NCBI GenBank assembly: GCA_002928395.1
Contig: PEQZ01000008.1
Span: 1-44,619 of the forward strand
Length of the DNA stretch: 44,619 nucleotides
Reading direction: 5' to 3'
Source: Hyphomicrobium sp.
Lineage (GTDB): Bacteria; Pseudomonadota; Alphaproteobacteria; Rhizobiales; Hyphomicrobiaceae
In this document: positions 43,310-44,619 of the stretch, piece after piece
How the letters are laid out: every line of letters starts with the position of its first letter
Numbering within the stretch: the first letter of the stretch is position 1
The notes under the pieces: generated by a model
Database searches by the model: none
What the model saw: the letters and a program-made list of their open reading frames with translations, nothing else
What the model was told of the DNA's origin: nothing
Position numbers and translations under genes: made by a program

Positions 43310-44413
43310 TCACGACGTGTGCGCTGCACCATACTGCCGTTCGAGCCCCCAGGCGGCGTTTCGGAAGGCGTGATAGCTGGCGTCGATGCGCTGAGCCGTT
43401 GGGTCGACGCTGCCGGCATGGGCGACGACAGCCTCCGCCACCCTGTCGATTGCGATCGCCACATCCGACGGCAGCGGCGCGAAGATGACGCCAAACACGT
43501 CGCGGAGCATGCCGCGCAGGGGTTTCTCGTGGGCGCGCATCTCCGCCAGCGACGTCTGTGCCTCTTCGGCCAGAATAGCGTTGATGATGGCGCGATCGGC
43601 TGTCCCGAGATTGTCCCACAACGATTTGCGCATTCCGAACGAGAGCGCGATACCTCCTTCGAGAATGCCGAACCCATTGAGGTGCTTGGCGACGGCCGGG
43701 ATCCTGAGCGCCAGGCTTGTCAGCGGTCCACCGAACTCTGCGGCCGTGATCTCGCCCTTCGAAAGGGCATTTGCGAGGCCATCGGCGTTGATTTGCACAG
43801 GCTCGGCGCCGAGCCCGCGCATCACGTCGAGCGCGAGACCCTCGACTGCGACCCGTTGCCCCGCGATGTCGTCAAGGCTGTGGATCGGCTGCATGGACCA
43901 GAGCCCAGGCCAGCGCCCCAGATGACCCGCGAGGAAGGGCTTCACGTTGAATTCGGCGGCAAGATCGTCCCAGTGCTCTTGTCCGCCGCCGATCTTGAGC
44001 CAGGCCACCAGGTCATCGGCATTGAAAACGCCGGCACCGGGGAGCCCCGCGAAGAACGCGAACGCCGGATGAAACGGAAGATTGTGGTTCTCGGTGCCAA
44101 AGTACAGGTCCGCCTGTGCGGTCATCACCGCTTCGAGGCCGCCGTAGGACGGGTGGTCGAGCCGGATGCGCCAGCGCCCGTCGAGAGCCGTTTCGAGGCG
44201 CCGCGCCAGACGCTGCGCTTGATCGGCTGGTCCAGACACACCATCGCGCCACGGCATCGCGAGGACCAACTCCTTGGTGCCCACAAGGATTGCGGGAGCG
44301 CCCGGCGACGATGCGCCATCGGCCATGTTCTGCGCGGCCATCGCCGGGACTGCGACCGTCGATGCCACTGCCGCAGCGGCCGACGTCGACTTCAGGAACG
44401 AGCGGCGATCCAT
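43310..44413 (-). CDS. Orphan TRAP-type substrate-binding protein
   Basis: This is a 367-residue periplasmic protein. MDRRSFLKSTS followed by an Ala-rich stretch ending in PAMAAQ is a twin-arginine signal. The mature part follows the DctP/TakP fold: AMPWRDGVSGPADQAQRLA, GLPGAGVFNADDLVAWLKIG, SLDDIAGQRVAVEGLALDVM and a GEITAAEFGGP segment in the ligand-binding position. No DctQ or DctM gene is adjacent inside the window, so it either serves another transporter or its partners lie beyond 44619. The ATG at 44413 begins the signal; the frame upstream to 44506 is not supported. Confidence 0.88.
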   Translation of the reverse strand: MDRRSFLKSTSAAAAVASTVAVPAMAAQNMADGASSPGAPAILVGTKELVLAMPWRDGVSGPADQAQRLARRLETALDGRWRIRLDHPSYGGLEAVMTAQADLYFGTENHNLPFHPAFAFFAGLPGAGVFNADDLVAWLKIGGGQEHWDDLAAEFNVKPFLAGHLGRWPGLWSMQPIHSLDDIAGQRVAVEGLALDVMRGLGAEPVQINADGLANALSKGEITAAEFGGPLTSLALRIPAVAKHLNGFGILEGGIALSFGMRKSLWDNLGTADRAIINAILAEEAQTSLAEMRAHEKPLRGMLRDVFGVIFAPLPSDVAIAIDRVAEAVVAHAGSVDPTAQRIDASYHAFRNAAWGLERQYGAAHTS

Positions 44414-44601
44414 GTCTTTGCTCCACACCAGCTGACCGGTTGTGCCGCTATCAAACCCTAACGGCTGGACAATGACAATCCAGCCCGGTGGCCAGCCCGG
44501 TGGCAATCATCGGGCCCGCATTGCCGACACCTCGGGGTTGTGCCACGGCTGTCCGGTTGACGCGGATGGCACCGAACAATGAGCAAAAAAGCAAGAATTC
44601 G

Positions 44602-44619
44602 CCTCTCCCCTTGGGGGAG
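44602..44619. repeat. CCTCTCCCC palindrome cut by the window edge
   Basis: CCTCTCCCC, then TT, then GGGGGAG up to the last base forms the start of a palindrome like the one at 9652-9669. The remaining bases are outside the window. It is probably a member of the same dispersed repeat family. Confidence 0.6.

Noticed and set aside
42788-44461. 557-codon plus-strand open frame opposite DUF2853 and the binding protein
   Set aside because: It spans two real minus-strand genes and the gap between them, and encodes no known fold.

Overview
The window is GC-rich DNA from an alphaproteobacterium, most likely of the order Hyphomicrobiales. This is inferred from the gene families: an ExoP/Wzc-type sugar co-polymerase, TctC- and DctP-type binding proteins, a fused indolepyruvate ferredoxin oxidoreductase, DUF2853 and an Omp25/31-like barrel. 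Dispersed CCTCTCCC palindromes point the same way. No tRNA, rRNA, CRISPR array, phage or complete insertion sequence was seen. Gene density is high and most adjacent same-strand genes are tightly packed or overlap.

Positions 1-3200 hold a small exported hypothetical protein, an M3 oligoendopeptidase F and a small hypothetical protein. Positions 3440-18000 are an exopolysaccharide locus of the Wzx/Wzy type. It encodes the export lipoprotein, an outer-membrane barrel, an ExoP/Wzc-like co-polymerase, the initiating undecaprenyl-phosphate sugar transferase, a Wzy-like polymerase or ligase, four glycosyltransferases, a Wzx-like flippase and a methyltransferase. Two features stand out. One glycosyltransferase is split by a single in-frame TGA. 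The co-polymerase has lost the Walker A lysine and the Walker B aspartate of the tyrosine-kinase domain.

Positions 18000-34030 are a metabolic and transport region. It contains a D-2-hydroxyacid dehydrogenase and an outer-membrane barrel with a good promoter. A long minus-strand run follows: tctB-tctA-tctC (tripartite tricarboxylate transporter), then dctP-dctQ-dctM (TRAP transporter), then an amidase. After a divergent control region come a serine/alanine-glyoxylate aminotransferase and an L-2-haloacid dehalogenase with all known catalytic residues. Then come a small Cys-rich protein, a glutathione transferase and a methylmalonate-semialdehyde dehydrogenase. Together they suggest uptake and breakdown of carboxylic, hydroxy, oxo and possibly halogenated acids (inference).

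Positions 34198-39046 carry the most interesting unit. It is a minus-strand set encoding a small coiled-coil protein, a transmembrane OmpA-family protein with a probable roadblock/longin-like cytoplasmic domain, a Ras-like small GTPase, a soluble histidine kinase and a stand-alone receiver. The central genes overlap. I read this as a possible envelope-to-GTPase-to-phosphorelay signalling system. The window ends with a 1168-residue fused indolepyruvate ferredoxin oxidoreductase, a DUF2853 protein, an orphan TRAP-type binding protein and a palindrome cut by the window edge.
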